NCBI RefSeq assembly: GCF_040802235.1
Contig: NC_133157.1
Location: 32,691,501 to 32,755,500, forward strand
DNA from: Manis javanica
Lineage: Eukaryota > Chordata > Mammalia > Pholidota > Manidae
Length of the DNA stretch: 64,000 bases
Direction: 5' to 3'
A program made the translations under genes and the position numbers. A model generated the notes under the pieces. That model was not told the origin of the DNA. It did not search any database and saw only the letters and a program-made list of their open reading frames with translations. Shown piece by piece: positions 47,181 to 58,025 of the stretch (the first letter of the stretch is position 1; the number at the start of each line of letters is the position of its first letter).

Positions 47181-47689
47181 CCACAGGCATTTGAGTTTCC
47201 TTGGTACTATTTTGCCCATCCACAGTGCCGCTTCTGAGGGTATACACCTGGGGGGCAATTCTGTGTTACCTGGTAGGTGATTTGTGCCATCCCAGCATTT
47301 CCAGGGCTCTTGCTGGCACAAGCAGAAGAAACAAGTATTTAGCAAGGAAGAACTAGAGAGACAAAGCTGGCACATTCGCAGACTGGGATGGCCAGGACCA
47401 TCTTCCCTCTTGGAAGCCACATTACTCTAAGGCAGGTAGAAAAGGAAGCCTGGCTCTTCCAGGAGTATGGCAGTTCTGGAAACAGGAAGATGAGAGACTG
47501 AGCCCTGGGCTCACCAGGGTGAGGGTTATGGACCATGGCCTTTAGGGCCTCCAGGCAGGACCCACCAATAATCCCACTCACCAGAGGCCAGTACAGAGTC
47601 CCAGGCAGGCAGGAACAGGTGTCTCAGGGCACCTTCAAGGTGACTACCCTCGGGGTAGCACAACCTGCAGAGACCTCAGGGCCCTCTGT

Positions 47690-47880
47690 GGAAGCCTTGT
47701 ACAATTTGCAAGGGGTCCTGTAACTGCTCCTCACAATAACCTATGAGGAGAGGGTGGGGAGGGAGAATGGATTCCTGTGCCCATTTTACAGAAGAAACAG
47801 GCCATGTCACAACAATGGCATGTGGAAGAGATGGGATTTGAACCTGGGTTCCTCCTGCCTGTGGTAGTCATGTCTTTGAG
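47690..47880 (-). repeat. MIR-family SINE
   Basis: Plus-strand words 'ctcctcacaataacctatga', 'gtgcccattttacagaagaa' and 'gatgggatttgaacctgggt' give a reversed MIR. Confidence 0.75.
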
Positions 47881-48589
47881 GATTCCAATACCACATTCCA
47901 GTGAGCCCTTGGGGACAGTTGGACTGGGAATGTGTTAAGGGACACATTGCCTCCTTAATGGTATCTTCACAAGAGCTGTTCTCCAGGGCTGTGTGGAAGG
48001 GTTTCATTCCTGCGCAGAGAAGAATCAACATGGGAGGCCTGATACTGTCTAAGCATATCCTTAGAAAGGCCTGCTAGCAAGGCTGACCCTTGGCTGGTGT
48101 ATGGGAGCTTGGACTCCGGGAGGGACTGTGCCATTCTCAGAACTGACAAGGGTGGCTTGTTGTGCCTCAGCTGTACCAAGGATAACTGCACATCCGCTTT
48201 CCTTCTGGGAGCCTGGAATTTAGGTCCATAGTAGGCAGAGGGTGCCTAGGTGGCCAGTCCCCAATAATCCTGGGCATTGTCTAGTGAACTTCCCCAAGAG
48301 ATGGCATTTCACAAATGTCGCAGTTTGTTGCTGGGGAATTAAGTGCATCCTGGGTGACTTCACTGGGGAAGGCTCTTGGAAGCTTGTGCCTCGTCCCAGT
48401 CTTAGCCCCATGAGCCTCTTTTCCCTCTGGTGATTTGCTTTGTCTCCTTTGAGTAGCTGTGAGTTGTAGCTGTCAGTACACCTAGCGAATCATCGAAACT
48501 GGGGTGGCCTTTGGGACCCAACACAATCCCTAAGGAACTTTATTTTTCTGGAATGGAGTCAGAACAGATAACAAATGTTTCACTGTAAA

Positions 48590-48740
48590 CTACAGTGTGG
48601 AGTTAATGGGATCAGGGTGCCTGGGTTTGAGTCCCTGCCCCTCCAGCCACCTCACCTTTCTGAGCCTTGCTTTTCTCACTTGTAAGATGGGGATAAAAGC
48701 ACCAACTCTGCAGGGCTGGGGTGAAGATGCCGGGAGCAGT
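48590..48740 (+). repeat. MIR SINE
   Basis: Plus-orientation MIR: 'cagggtgcctgggtttgagt', 'ctcacctttctgagccttgc', 'cacttgtaagatggggataa' and 'ctctgcagggctggggtgaa'. Confidence 0.8.
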
Positions 48741-48774
48741 GCACATGGAAGTGCCCTCTAAGGAGAGGGCAGGA

Positions 48775-48985
48775 TAGTGGGACGGCCTGGAGCCAGACCT
48801 CTGGGCTCATAGCCTCACTCCACCATTTAGGATGGGGTAACCCTGGCTAGCGTCCCCAGCTGGCAGCTGGTAAGATTGCTGGCAAGATCAAATGGGTGAA
48901 TCCCTGTAAACAGGAGAAGAGTGCCCAGCATGCAGTGAGCTCTTGGTGTTAGCTGGTGGCATCATTACCATTATTACTATCATGA
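48775..48985 (+). repeat. MIR SINE (second, adjacent)
   Basis: A further MIR in the same orientation: 'gcctggagccagacctctgg', 'cctcactccaccatttagga', 'gtgcccagcatgcagtgagc' and 'catcattaccattattacta'. Confidence 0.7.
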
Positions 48986-48999
48986 TGATGACAACTGAT

Positions 49000-49235
49000 T
49001 ATACAGAGCAATTATGGATAAAAATATTTTAAATTTCAAATCAGATATGTTAAAATTAAAACCAGACTGTGATAAAGAGCACATCAGAACATTTTTCAAA
49101 ACAACTGAACTGTCCTATATCTTGGTTATGGTGGTGGTTACACAACTGTATGCTTTGTCAAAATTTAGGACTGTACACCAGAAAGAGTGCATGTGCTGTA
49201 TGTAAATTTACAAATAAAAATTTGAATGTCACTTT
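49000..49235 (+). repeat. LINE-1 3' end, old
   Basis: Plus orientation. Contains the 'ggttatggtggtggttacac' and 'aggactgtacaccagaaaga' words typical of older LINE-1 3' regions, ending in an A-rich tail ('acaaataaaaatttgaatg'). Confidence 0.65.
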
Positions 49236-49357
49236 ATAATCAAAAGCAGGGGGCTCTTCTGTAAAAGAAATGGTATTTTCTGCCCCCAAATCAGCAGTAA
49301 AGACAGTATTTACAAGACAGTGTTTCTTAATTGTAGTTTTTGAAAGAAGGGAGAAGG

Positions 49358-49403
49358 AGATGTGAGGAGAGAGAAAGATGAGATGTGAGGAGAGAGAAAG
49401 ATG
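49358..49403 (+). repeat. Two-copy 23-bp tandem repeat
   Basis: The unit AGATGTGAGGAGAGAGAAAGATG occupies 49358-49380 and is repeated exactly at 49381-49403. A third, partial and altered unit may follow. Confidence 0.95.
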
Positions 49404-51781
49404 AAATGTGATTTACTGCTTTATTAATTTAGGCCTGAAAGGGACTGATGAAATCTCATTTAAAATTTATGACTTTACATGAACAAAAGTAAAACACGTT
49501 GATTGAGAGTCTCTTTGGAATCCATTGAGGGCTTTGGAATAAGACGCAGTTCTGGTTGTTCCCCCAGTGAGCCATTTGAGGACCAGCTTGAGCTCTGGGA
49601 GAGGCAGCGCTGGCAGGAGATTGTGAATAAATTAGGCTGTCTTTGTTGTCCCTCGCAGATGGGGCTCCCGGCTGAGAGCAGGGCTTTGTGGCTCTTTGTG
49701 GCCGTGGGCTGGTGGCTGAGGTGCACTGGGCAGTGTTAGAGGCTTAGGACCGTGGTTCAGTGGGAGCTCTGTGGCTGTACTCGGGGTTATGGGTAGGGGC
49801 ATGATGTGTGGAGGGGAGTCAAATGGGCACCACTGAAGGAGTGCGCCCATCAGGCTGAGGGCAAAGAAAGCTACCAGCAGGGAGGGAGGGCAGGGTCTGT
49901 ATTCAACTCACTTGAGGCCATTGGGGCATCCAGGAGGGGCTCAAGGGCAGCCCTGGGATGAACAGGTGGGAGTTACAGGAAGGTGGATTTTAGCTCCAAA
50001 TGAGAGTGAGTTTTCTTTCTAGCAGAGCTCTCCAAGGATGGAAGGGCCTGGCTCCATAGGTGGTGAGGTCTCCATCACTGGAGGCATGTAAGTGGAGGCT
50101 AACTGATGAAATGGTGGAAGATCAGGATGGAAGTATCCTGGCAGTGGGCAGTGTAGGGCCCTTCCAGTTGGGACTCTCTGGCTCTAACATAATCTCCCAG
50201 AGAGTTTTTGGCACCAGCTGGCAGTGTCTGCTTGCGAGTCTGGAGAGGGCCAGACCAGGCTTATTTCTGTTCTCTTTAACGCCTGTCCCTCCCCGACTTC
50301 CTGTGGTCCATGTCTCCCTTTGCTCTCCTTTTTTACTGCAGCCTCACCCAGGGGAGCAAAGGCCCTTTTCCTCTGCAGGGCTGGCCTATGGAGAGGGTAA
50401 GGCTGGCCTGGAGTCACCGGGTGAAGCCCAGGAGTCAGAGACCCTGTAGTTTGATGGCCTGAGAATAAATTTGCTCTTTCGTCATGTCTTTCTTCATCCA
50501 ATCTGACCCCTGCTCGCATATCATGTCCACTTGAACCATCACTTTCACACTCATTGTACGGTAAGATCAGCTCAACAGCCCTGTGAAGAGGAAGCACTAT
50601 CCTCATCTCCCAGACAGCAGACCTGAGCAGAGAGCATTTTCCTCACCACGCCTCCATACTGTGCCTTCCCCCACATCCGTGGGGCCAGAGCAAGGGTGAG
50701 CCAAGCGGGCCCTCTAGTGCGGGTGAGACTAGTCGGAAGTCCTGGACTGCAGGGCAGGCTGGGGTTCAGCAGGTCAGAGCACTGCAGAGCCCCTGGTCCC
50801 GGTCTAGGCACATACCCTCTAGGCCTTGTAGGATGGCGAGCCGCCCACCTGTGGAGCTACGGGTGCATTCCATGCATAGGGAAACAGGGACACCGAGGAG
50901 CTGGGTGGAGGGCAGAGAGCGGCGGCAGCTGGGCTTTATTCTTTAGTCCCAGTGTGAGCGGAGCAGATGCAAGACACAAGGAGGAGGACGCAGTGTGCAG
51001 TGCCAGCTAAGAACTTCCAATTCAGATGCCCTCATGCTCTACAGTCCCACCCAGCAAGCCCACACCCGTGATTTCTGGCAGCCAAGAACCATGTTGCCTG
51101 ATTCCCCAATATACTTCTATTTGTCAGGCCTTCCTCAGTCCCTCCACTAGCTAGCACGCCTGCAGTTTCACCCTCAGGGACTGGAGGTGTGTGAGGGGCT
51201 GGGGAGGCCATGTGTGGAGGCCGTGAGTCTGGGATGTGCAAGTGGACATCTAGAACAGACCGCAGGGGATCTCCACTCCAGGGTGAGTGCAGCTGTTCTG
51301 CAGGGAATTACTTTTTGAAATGCCCTCCACGTGGAAGGAGACATGCCCATCTGTCAGAAGACTGCTGTCCGTGAAGTGACACAGCCCCTCCTGGAGCCTG
51401 CTGTCCTGTACTGAGCTGGAAGCAGATGGCAGCCAGGGTCCTGGAAGAGGCCCTGGAAGGGAGTGTGGTGAGACCTAAGCTCTGCCACAGACGTTCTGGG
51501 TGACTTTGGGAAGCTGCCCCTCCTCTCTGGATCCCTGTTTTCCTGTTGGTAGAGCAAAGGTGATGGGAGAGGAAACATGCAGGCATCTGCCTGGTCTGAG
51601 GAGAACGCTTCTGTGATTTCATGCCCAGCAGAGCGCTCTTTCTCACGGAGAGCTTTCACCTGCACTGCTCCCTTCACAGGAGACTGTCCCTTACAGGCTC
51701 TCTGCAGGTAGGGAATTTTAGCAGTGGGGTGCCTGGAACCTGGCAGCATAAAGATTGTGTTCCCTTGTCTTCTTCTCCCAG
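49404..51781. other. IGFBPL1 intron 1, right part
   Basis: No extra exon or named repeat. Open frames such as 51354-51905 (minus) cross the exon 2 region antisense and lack any domain. The sequence closing the intron (TTGTCTTCTTCTCCCAG) is a strong acceptor for exon 2. Confidence 0.5.
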
Positions 51782-51891
51782 CTCCTGTGGTTGTTGTTCC
51801 ACCCCGGGGTATACACAACGTCACCGGGGCACAGGTGTACCTGTCCTGTGAGGTGAGGGCTGTGCCCATCCCAGTCATCACATGGAGGAAG
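51782..51891 (+). CDS. IGFBPL1: IGFBPL1 exon 2 (start of Ig-like domain)
   Basis: A 110-nt exon. Two bases complete the Ala codon from exon 1, and the exon ends in phase 0 at AAG|GTATTT. Residues 149-185 read APVVVVPPRGIHNVTGAQVY and then LSCEVRAVPIPVITWRK. This is the first half of an Ig-like C2 domain. Cys171 is the first disulfide cysteine, Trp183 the core tryptophan (W-R-K), and N-V-T at 161-163 an N-glycosylation sequon. Nearly identical to the human protein as remembered. Confidence 0.96.
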
Positions 51892-51910
51892 GTATTTATA
51901 TCCAAGAACT

Positions 51911-51912
<2 letters not shown>

Positions 51913-51950
<38 letters not shown>
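51913..51950 (+). repeat. (TG)19 microsatellite next to the exon 2 donor
   Basis: Nineteen uninterrupted TG units begin 22 bases after the end of IGFBPL1 exon 2, followed by a short TGTGTG/AGAGAG continuation to about 51970. In the pre-mRNA this is a (UG)19 run just downstream of a 5' splice site. Confidence 0.97.
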
Positions 51951-51954
<4 letters not shown>

Positions 51955-51970
51955 TGTGTGAGAGAGAGAT

Positions 51971-52609
51971 GTGTAAATGTTTTTTTTCTTTTAAGTGTGT
52001 TTGTGTGTATAACTTTATGCAGGGAGCAGAAGATTTTTAAAAAGATATCTTAGGTACCACTCCTCTGTAGGTTTATGCCTCAGAACTTTTACCCCCAAGC
52101 TTTCTTCCCAGAGGATGGGGGTTGCCATCCTTCTATGCCATTTGTTCCCTTGGCCACTTAGCTGTCCAAGAAGTTCTGCTGTTTATCTAGCCTAGAGCAG
52201 CTGGAATGGAATTAGAGCTTACTTCACTGGATCTGGGTTTTAGAAAGCCTTGGCTGATGGCAGATGACCCAATCCTATTGTAAAACTAGATCTTCCTACG
52301 TATCAATTTTTGATTGACTGGCATGGATCCCAACATGTGTTATCCCTGATTTCAACAGGCCTGGGAAGGGCCCTGAAGTTCTGAACTGCTTCTGTGATAG
52401 TCGGTAGTGCCCACAACCTTGCTGTCCAGCAGGGGGTGCTGTCTATACATACATTTAAGTTTAAAAAGTGATGTTTTAATGGGAATAAGAGGTACTAGGT
52501 TTTCAGCCTTCAAGTCAGTGGGAAGATGAAGACAGCGAGGATGTCTGCGGAATGGTCCTAATCCAGAAATGCTTTTTCTAAACCCCTCCTGGTTTTCTGT
52601 CCTCTGAAG
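51971..52609 (+). other. IGFBPL1 intron 2
   Basis: Short intron (51892-52609, 718 bases). It ends CTGTCCTCTGAAG|GTC, a slightly unusual AAG acceptor. No other feature seen. Confidence 0.6.
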
Positions 52610-52726
52610 GTCACACAGTCACCTGAGGGCACGCAGGTGCTGGAGGACTTGCCTGGGGACCACATCAATATTGCTGTGCAGGTGCGAGGGGGCCCTTCTG
52701 ACCATGAGGCCACAGCCTGGATTTTG
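52610..52726 (+). CDS. IGFBPL1: IGFBPL1 exon 3 (middle of Ig-like domain)
   Basis: A 117-nt (39-codon) exon, phase 0 at both ends, with donor TTG|GTGAGT. Residues 186-224 read VTQSPEGTQVLEDLPGDHIN and then IAVQVRGGPSDHEATAWIL, the central strands of the Ig-like fold. The exon is in frame with both neighbours and matches the human sequence as remembered with only a few conservative changes. Confidence 0.96.
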
Positions 52727-52919
52727 GTGAGTATCTCATTTGTTTAGGATTATTGGCTATTATTGACTGGCCCTTAGAAAGCACCGTTTATATTACTATC
52801 ACACATTACACAAAGTTCAAAGCTGTTCTTATCCATTTTTCACTGGACCCTACCATAACTGGTAGGAAAGCAGGGTAGATAGTATTACCCACTGGGAGCA
52901 TGCGTGATCTCCAGTGGGA

Positions 52920-53385
52920 AGCAAAATGGCTCCAGAAAGATGTCCATGTCCTGGTCCCTGGGGCCTGTGGATGTGTATGTTATATGGCAAGAGGAGATTA
53001 AGGTTGCCAATCAGCTGACTTTAATAAGGAAGTTATCCTGGATTATCTGGGTAGGCCAAGTGTAATCAGAAGATTCCTTTAAACGTGGAAGAAGGGGGCA
53101 GGAGAGAAAGTGAGCAAGAAAGATGGCAGTGTGAGAAAAACATGACCCATGGTGCTGGCTTTGAAGATGGAGGAAGGGGGCCACAAACCAAGGAATGCAA
53201 GCAGTCTCTACAGTGGGAAAGACAAGAAACAGATTCTCCCCTAGGGCCTCTAGAGAGACGGCTGCTCTGCTGAAGCCTTGATTTTAGCCTACTGAGACCA
53301 TTAGGTCTCAAGCTCAAGAACAGTAGATAATGCATCTGTGTTGTCTTAAGCCATTAAGTGTGTGGTAATTTGTAAGAAACTCATG
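52920..53385 (+). repeat. MaLR-type LTR in IGFBPL1 intron 3
   Basis: Plus-orientation LTR-like sequence: 'ccatgtcctggtccctgggg', 'gattatctgggtaggccaag', 'gaaggcaggagagaaag'-type words, 'gctttgaagatggaggaagg' and a 'gccattaagtgtgtggtaat' ending. The family is MLT1-like from memory. Confidence 0.7.
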
Positions 53386-54339
53386 TACTTGCCCAGGACC
53401 ACGTGGCTGATAAAGAGAGAAAACAGCAGACTTGCATTCTCAGGGCTCTTCTCCACTTGCAGCAGTTTTACTAAGACAAAGGAATGCCATGTGTTTGAAG
53501 GAGGGATGGAGTGAGGAAGCAGGGGTTCCTGTTGGGCTAGTCACTCTACCTCTCTGAGTTTCAGTGTCCACAATTGTAAAAAGAGGGCTTTGGACTGGAC
53601 AGTGTCCAAGGGCTCTGTGATCCTAACAGTTTGTGATGCACAAGCCTCCTGTAACGAGGATAAAAGTTCTCCCCCTTCACCCATGATTGGCATGAGTTCA
53701 AAATGAGATGGTGTGCATAAACCCTCTCCAGTCTGTAGAGTGACTCACAATTGCTAGAGGTTGTTACAAGAGAAAACAAGAGAGGGGAGAGCTAGCTGTG
53801 GGTCTGCTCTGCAGGGGCGTGAGAACAGGCTCCTCTCCGGGGCATCTTCCCCCTTTCATACACATCTCTGCAAGCTTTGGTGACATCTACTCCTAGCTCA
53901 GCAACTCAGAATGCAGTTGGGTCTGTGGCTGTTTTCAAATCAAGTACATGCCCTCCTATTACAAGAAAAGGTTCTCTCTGGTGTTATTTTATAAAGGCTG
54001 TCTCCATTGGGAGCACTTGTGAGCCATTTCTGGGTCAGTAGATTTTTGTTCTTTTAATTTGCAGTATTTTCCTTATAATTTATACCTATCACTTCCAGTA
54101 AAAGGACAAGGTAGCTCACAGTAAAAAGCAAGAATGCAGGGGAAGCATTAAAATGAGAGCCACACAGAGAGGGTACTGAGAAGGAAATTTAACTCTCTCT
54201 TGGCAGCCACAACAAGAAGAGAAATAGCTTTATTGTTTTGAAAAGGTATGAGTGTTCAGACACATGGTTAAGAACTAAATAAGGAAGTAATTTTGTTGTG
54301 CCATATAGAACTATTTAAACTTGCCTGTTGTATTTCTAG
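53386..54339 (+). other. IGFBPL1 intron 3, right part
   Basis: A MIR-like fragment lies near 53525-53620 ('ctacctctctgagtttcagt'). The rest is unassigned. The intron ends TTGTATTTCTAG, the exon 4 acceptor. Confidence 0.5.
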
Positions 54340-54489
54340 ATCAACCCTCTGAGAAAAGAAGACGAGGGAGTGTACCAGTGCCATTCAGCCAATGCGGTTG
54401 GGCAGGCCCAGGCAAACAGCACAGTGACGGTTACAGATCTGGGCAGACACAAAGCTGCCCACTTCCCAGCTCCTGATGACCACATGTGA
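54340..54489 (+). CDS. IGFBPL1: IGFBPL1 exon 4 (end of Ig-like domain, C-terminus)
   Basis: A 150-nt terminal coding exon including the TGA stop (54487-54489). Residues 225-273 read INPLRKEDEGVYQCHSANAV and onward. DEGVYQC (232-238) is the signature Asp-x-Gly-x-Tyr-x-Cys of Ig domains. Cys238 pairs with Cys171 in the family fold. N-S-T at 250-252 is a second N-glycosylation sequon absent from the human sequence as I recall it. The protein ends FPAPDDHM, close to the human FPAPDDRM ending, which confirms the stop. Confidence 0.96.
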   Translation: MNPLRKEDEGVYQCHSANAVGQAQANSTVTVTDLGRHKAAHFPAPDDHM

Positions 54490-55884
54490 TGGAGTAAATG
54501 TACATGTTCCAAGTTATTTTCAGTATTTATATACTGTATCACAAGAGATTACAATGGCTTATAAGATGTGTAATGAAAAAGAAGAAAAATATATAGATTG
54601 AGGAAATCAAAAGGAATGCAAAACAAAAGTAGAAACATATTACAGTTAGCAGGCAGACTTTCTAGTATGTTCTATACACATATTACACTGGGCTTCCCAA
54701 CCAGCATGCAAAGCAAGAGCTGTGAGTGTTGTGGGTGTCCATATGGTGAAAAGACCAGTCATCTTTTACTGTTTCTGAGGCTGAAAGAGTATTTCCTCCA
54801 AGTCCTCTTAGAGAGGGCAACACAAGAACAGACACTGTCACTGTGACAGCACCCATGTGAAAATGTGCCTGCAGAGAAGACAGTTGAAGCTTCATTTGTC
54901 TTTTCCTGGGTTCTGTTCAGCAGCTCTGCTGTCTCCAGGCCTTGCCTCCCCGTTCTCAACACTGTACCTGCTTAGCAGCACATCTCCCAGAGAACTGCCT
55001 CTCCCCTGGCCAGGTGACTCTTAGTCCTCACGGTTCCCCTGGGTGAGAGCTGCGGTTGCATCTTTCCCCCTGACAGGCCAACTGTGAACATGGGAAACAA
55101 ATCCCTTTACTAGCTTTTGCTGCTTAACAGCCCCCAAACCTTGCTGATTCCCAGCCACCAACATTTATCTCTTGCTTATATTCCTTGTCTCACAGGCCTT
55201 GTGGGTTGGCTAGGGCTCTGCGCCGCGTGACTAGTCATGTTGGGAACCAGCTAGAGGAGCAGCCTCAATGTGGAAATATGTGCATTTTTGTGACACAGGG
55301 AATGAGCAAGCACATGAGCTCATTTAAAGTTTTTGCTCAGATGTGGCATCTGCTTAAGTCTATTGGCCAAAGCAAGTCCCACAGTGATGCTTAGCATCAC
55401 TGGGGTAGGGGGAAGTCTGCTCCCATGGCAGGAGGCCAAAGGCAGGAATGCATGATCTGCTTACAGGATCAGAGGAAGGAACAGTCCTGAACAGGCACTA
55501 TCACCAAGGCTGATGGACAGCTGTTTAATAGAGCAGGAAAAAGGAGGAACAAGTTTGATAGCTTATGAAAAGCAAAAGAATTTGGCTGTTGTAATCCATA
55601 TTACTCCATGACTAGCCACTATCATTGCACACGTTCAGTACCCAAAGCCGTACATCAGGTGTGTAGGGGATGCACAGAAAACTGAAAAGTGAACACCATC
55701 AAATTGCAAGGAATGCAATGGTAAGGAAATGAGGGCCATGCGTGAGTTTGAGGGTAGAGGAGTGGCTTAGAACTGGGGAAAGTACAGGAAGATGTGGCTG
55801 AGGAAATAGCATTGGGGTTGAAGGATAGAAGTAGAGCTCCTAGAAATAGGGAAGAAAACATAAGGTGTGAAATCACCAAATAAA
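54490..55884 (+). other. Likely IGFBPL1 3' untranslated region and downstream sequence
   Basis: Begins after the stop codon. The first canonical polyadenylation signal I notice is AATAAA at 55879-55884, but the true 3' end cannot be set without transcript data. About 55110-55500 looks like an old interspersed repeat in plus orientation ('caacatttatctcttgctta', 'tctattggccaaagcaagtc'). Confidence 0.4.
55879..55884 (+). terminator. Candidate polyadenylation signal
   Basis: AATAAA on the plus strand, 1.4 kb after the IGFBPL1 stop codon. It is the first canonical hexamer I noticed. Whether it is used is unknown. Confidence 0.25.
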
Positions 55885-55936
55885 AATTCAGTTAGGAGAT
55901 AGCTCTTACAGTTGCCCTCCTTATACTTGACTTGTT

Positions 55937-56010
55937 ATTTTATATATATATGTATTGTTAGTATGTATTTTATATATATATATGTATTGTTGACTTTTTG
56001 TCCTGTACAA

Positions 56011-56060
<50 letters not shown>
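55937..56060. repeat. AT-rich duplication and (TG)n microsatellite
   Basis: Two similar TTTTATATATATATGTATTG-type blocks occur in tandem (about 55938-55990), followed by about 23 uninterrupted TG units at 56014-56060. Confidence 0.9.
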
Positions 56061-56063
<3 letters not shown>

Positions 56064-56869
56064 AAATGGTACTGGGCTATGAATACAATCTATTATAGAT
56101 GAATTTCCAAAAGGAAGCCACAAAGAACCATGGAATTTTAAGGCCACTGCCATGGCCCAGTTCTTGAGTTCCCTCTACAAAGTAACATGCAGTAGTGACT
56201 GGCTCTTGCTTGCATACATCCAGGGATATGGAGCTCACCACCACCAGACAACCATTTTTGGATTTTCCAATAGTTGAAAGTTCTTCCTCATATTAAGCTT
56301 GAATCTGCCGTCTGTGTCCATCCATTGGTCTGATATGTACTCTTTGGACCCTACATGGCTCCTCTGCTCCCCACCAGCACCACTCCTTGGCAGGGAGAGA
56401 TTTAAGGATCATTTCCTCTACCCTCTTTTTAACACACGCTTGATTGCGACAGGTCAGGCCTCTTCTCTAATCCTTTCCCTCTTTTCTTCTAGGACCATAG
56501 AAACATGGATCACAGGAGGACAGAAAAGTCAAGTCATGGATTGTTTTGCTTTGTGAGGAGTTGGAAAAACTGTGTTTGTAGATGACTCCTTTTGTATGTT
56601 TCTAAAAATTAGATGCAAATTAGATTCATATGTAGATGTAGTTTTTAGCAGGGCCAACAGTGGGAAAACAGACTGCATGTAGCTTTTTTATACTTTTGAA
56701 GTGAATTGCTCTGTGAGGGTTCTTTTTTTTAACTTTCCCTCCCAGGGAAGGTCACATGATGATACATATGTAATTTTAAAGGGCTAAAATGAGGCATGTG
56801 TCAGCTGTTATCTCATTTGTGACTGATTAGTGGAACTCTGTGACTTAGTGTGTGTTATAGGAGGAGGAA
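56061..56869. other. Downstream of IGFBPL1, unassigned
   Basis: No gene. A block near 56150-56460 ('cagggatatggagctcacca', 'ctttttaacacacgcttgat') may be an old repeat I cannot name. Confidence 0.4.
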
Positions 56870-56985
56870 GGGTCTATTCTCTTCTGCCTGACCTCTAACT
56901 TACTGTGTGACCTGGACAGATCCCTCCCCTCTCTGAGCCTTCATCACTTCACCTGTGAATGTGATGTTTGGGCTGGATGTTACTC
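56870..56985 (+). repeat. MIR fragment
   Basis: Plus-orientation words 'cttactgtgtgacctggaca' and 'cctctctgagccttcatcac' are a MIR core. Confidence 0.7.
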
Positions 56986-57529
56986 ATTTCTCTCCCAGCC
57001 TTGCCATCCTAGACTGATACGGCCCTATGGAAAAATACAGGATGTACAGTCTTAGCTTTCTTTTTTAAATGGTATTCCCTCAAAACAAATGTCATTGCTT
57101 CATGGCAGGGTGCAGAGAGCTGACTCTAGCTCTTCTGCCATTTTTCTATTTTAAAGAGATTTAGTCCAAGATGGGATACTTTACCAGATTCAGGGGCTTC
57201 TTGGCTGGGCATCTGGGGACCAAGATGTTTCCGATTGTTAACAAGCCCAGCATTCTCTAACCAGGGGGGCAGTGGAGACCTGATTTCTGGACATCAAATT
57301 GTAAAAACAGTGTCAGATGCTCTTTCTGGGCTGTCGAATTAGAGTATAGTAGAATATATTTTAGAGATGTTTTTACTCACCCAAGAATAAGGCTTTCTTC
57401 CTTTTATTTTAATGAACAAAGAAAGGAGAATATTTAATATCTGGGCTAAATAAATAGATTGCCTAGGTGATTAAAATTTTAAAAGTCAGAATTGGGATCT
57501 CACATCCTTAAAATTCATGAAGCACCTTT

Positions 57530-57720
57530 CCATCAGTGGTTACCTCCCAACTCCAGGACAGTAGGCAGGGCGAGTATTAATGTCCTTCCCCCTTTACAGA
57601 TGAAGAAACTAGGGCCTGAGGGCCAAGCACTTGCCCAAGGTCTGGAGACCTGTGAGAAGGACCAGAGCGCAGAGTGCTGGCCTCCCTTGGTGCCCTTCCC
57701 ACTCCAGATGCTGCTTCGAA
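57530..57720 (-). repeat. MIR-family SINE
   Basis: The plus strand shows 'ccccctttacagatgaagaa' and 'actagggcctgagggccaag', the reversed MIR core. Confidence 0.65.
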
Positions 57721-57904
57721 GGATAATCTCATAAATATGCAAAGGAGGATGCTGCCAGTTCATAGATTTCATGGAAACTTATCAAAGTTCATCTCAACTT
57801 TCAAAAGTACATTTTGGAACTGCATTTTCTGCCTTTAAGCCTGGCCATTTCTTAACTGACTCATTGGGGTGGCCATCACCCTGACATACTGCACAGCAGG
57901 AATC

Positions 57905-58025
57905 CAGAAACATGAGGCCCATTTGAGAGTTTATCCCTGACTTGCTGCATGACCCCTGAGCAAATCCCCTTCACTTTCTGGACCTTGGTTTTCTTATTTG
58001 AATAAGGAGGTAATGAAACTAGATG
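57905..58025 (+). repeat. MIR fragment
   Basis: Plus-orientation words 'tgacttgctgcatgacccct', 'ttcactttctggaccttggt' and 'gaataaggaggtaatgaaac'. Confidence 0.6.

Noticed and set aside
51354..51905. 183-codon minus-strand frame crossing IGFBPL1 exon 2
   Set aside because: Antisense to a conserved coding exon, with a meaningless composition.
56014..56060. TG repeat considered as a CRISPR-like or structured array
   Set aside because: It is a plain dinucleotide microsatellite in a mammalian genome.
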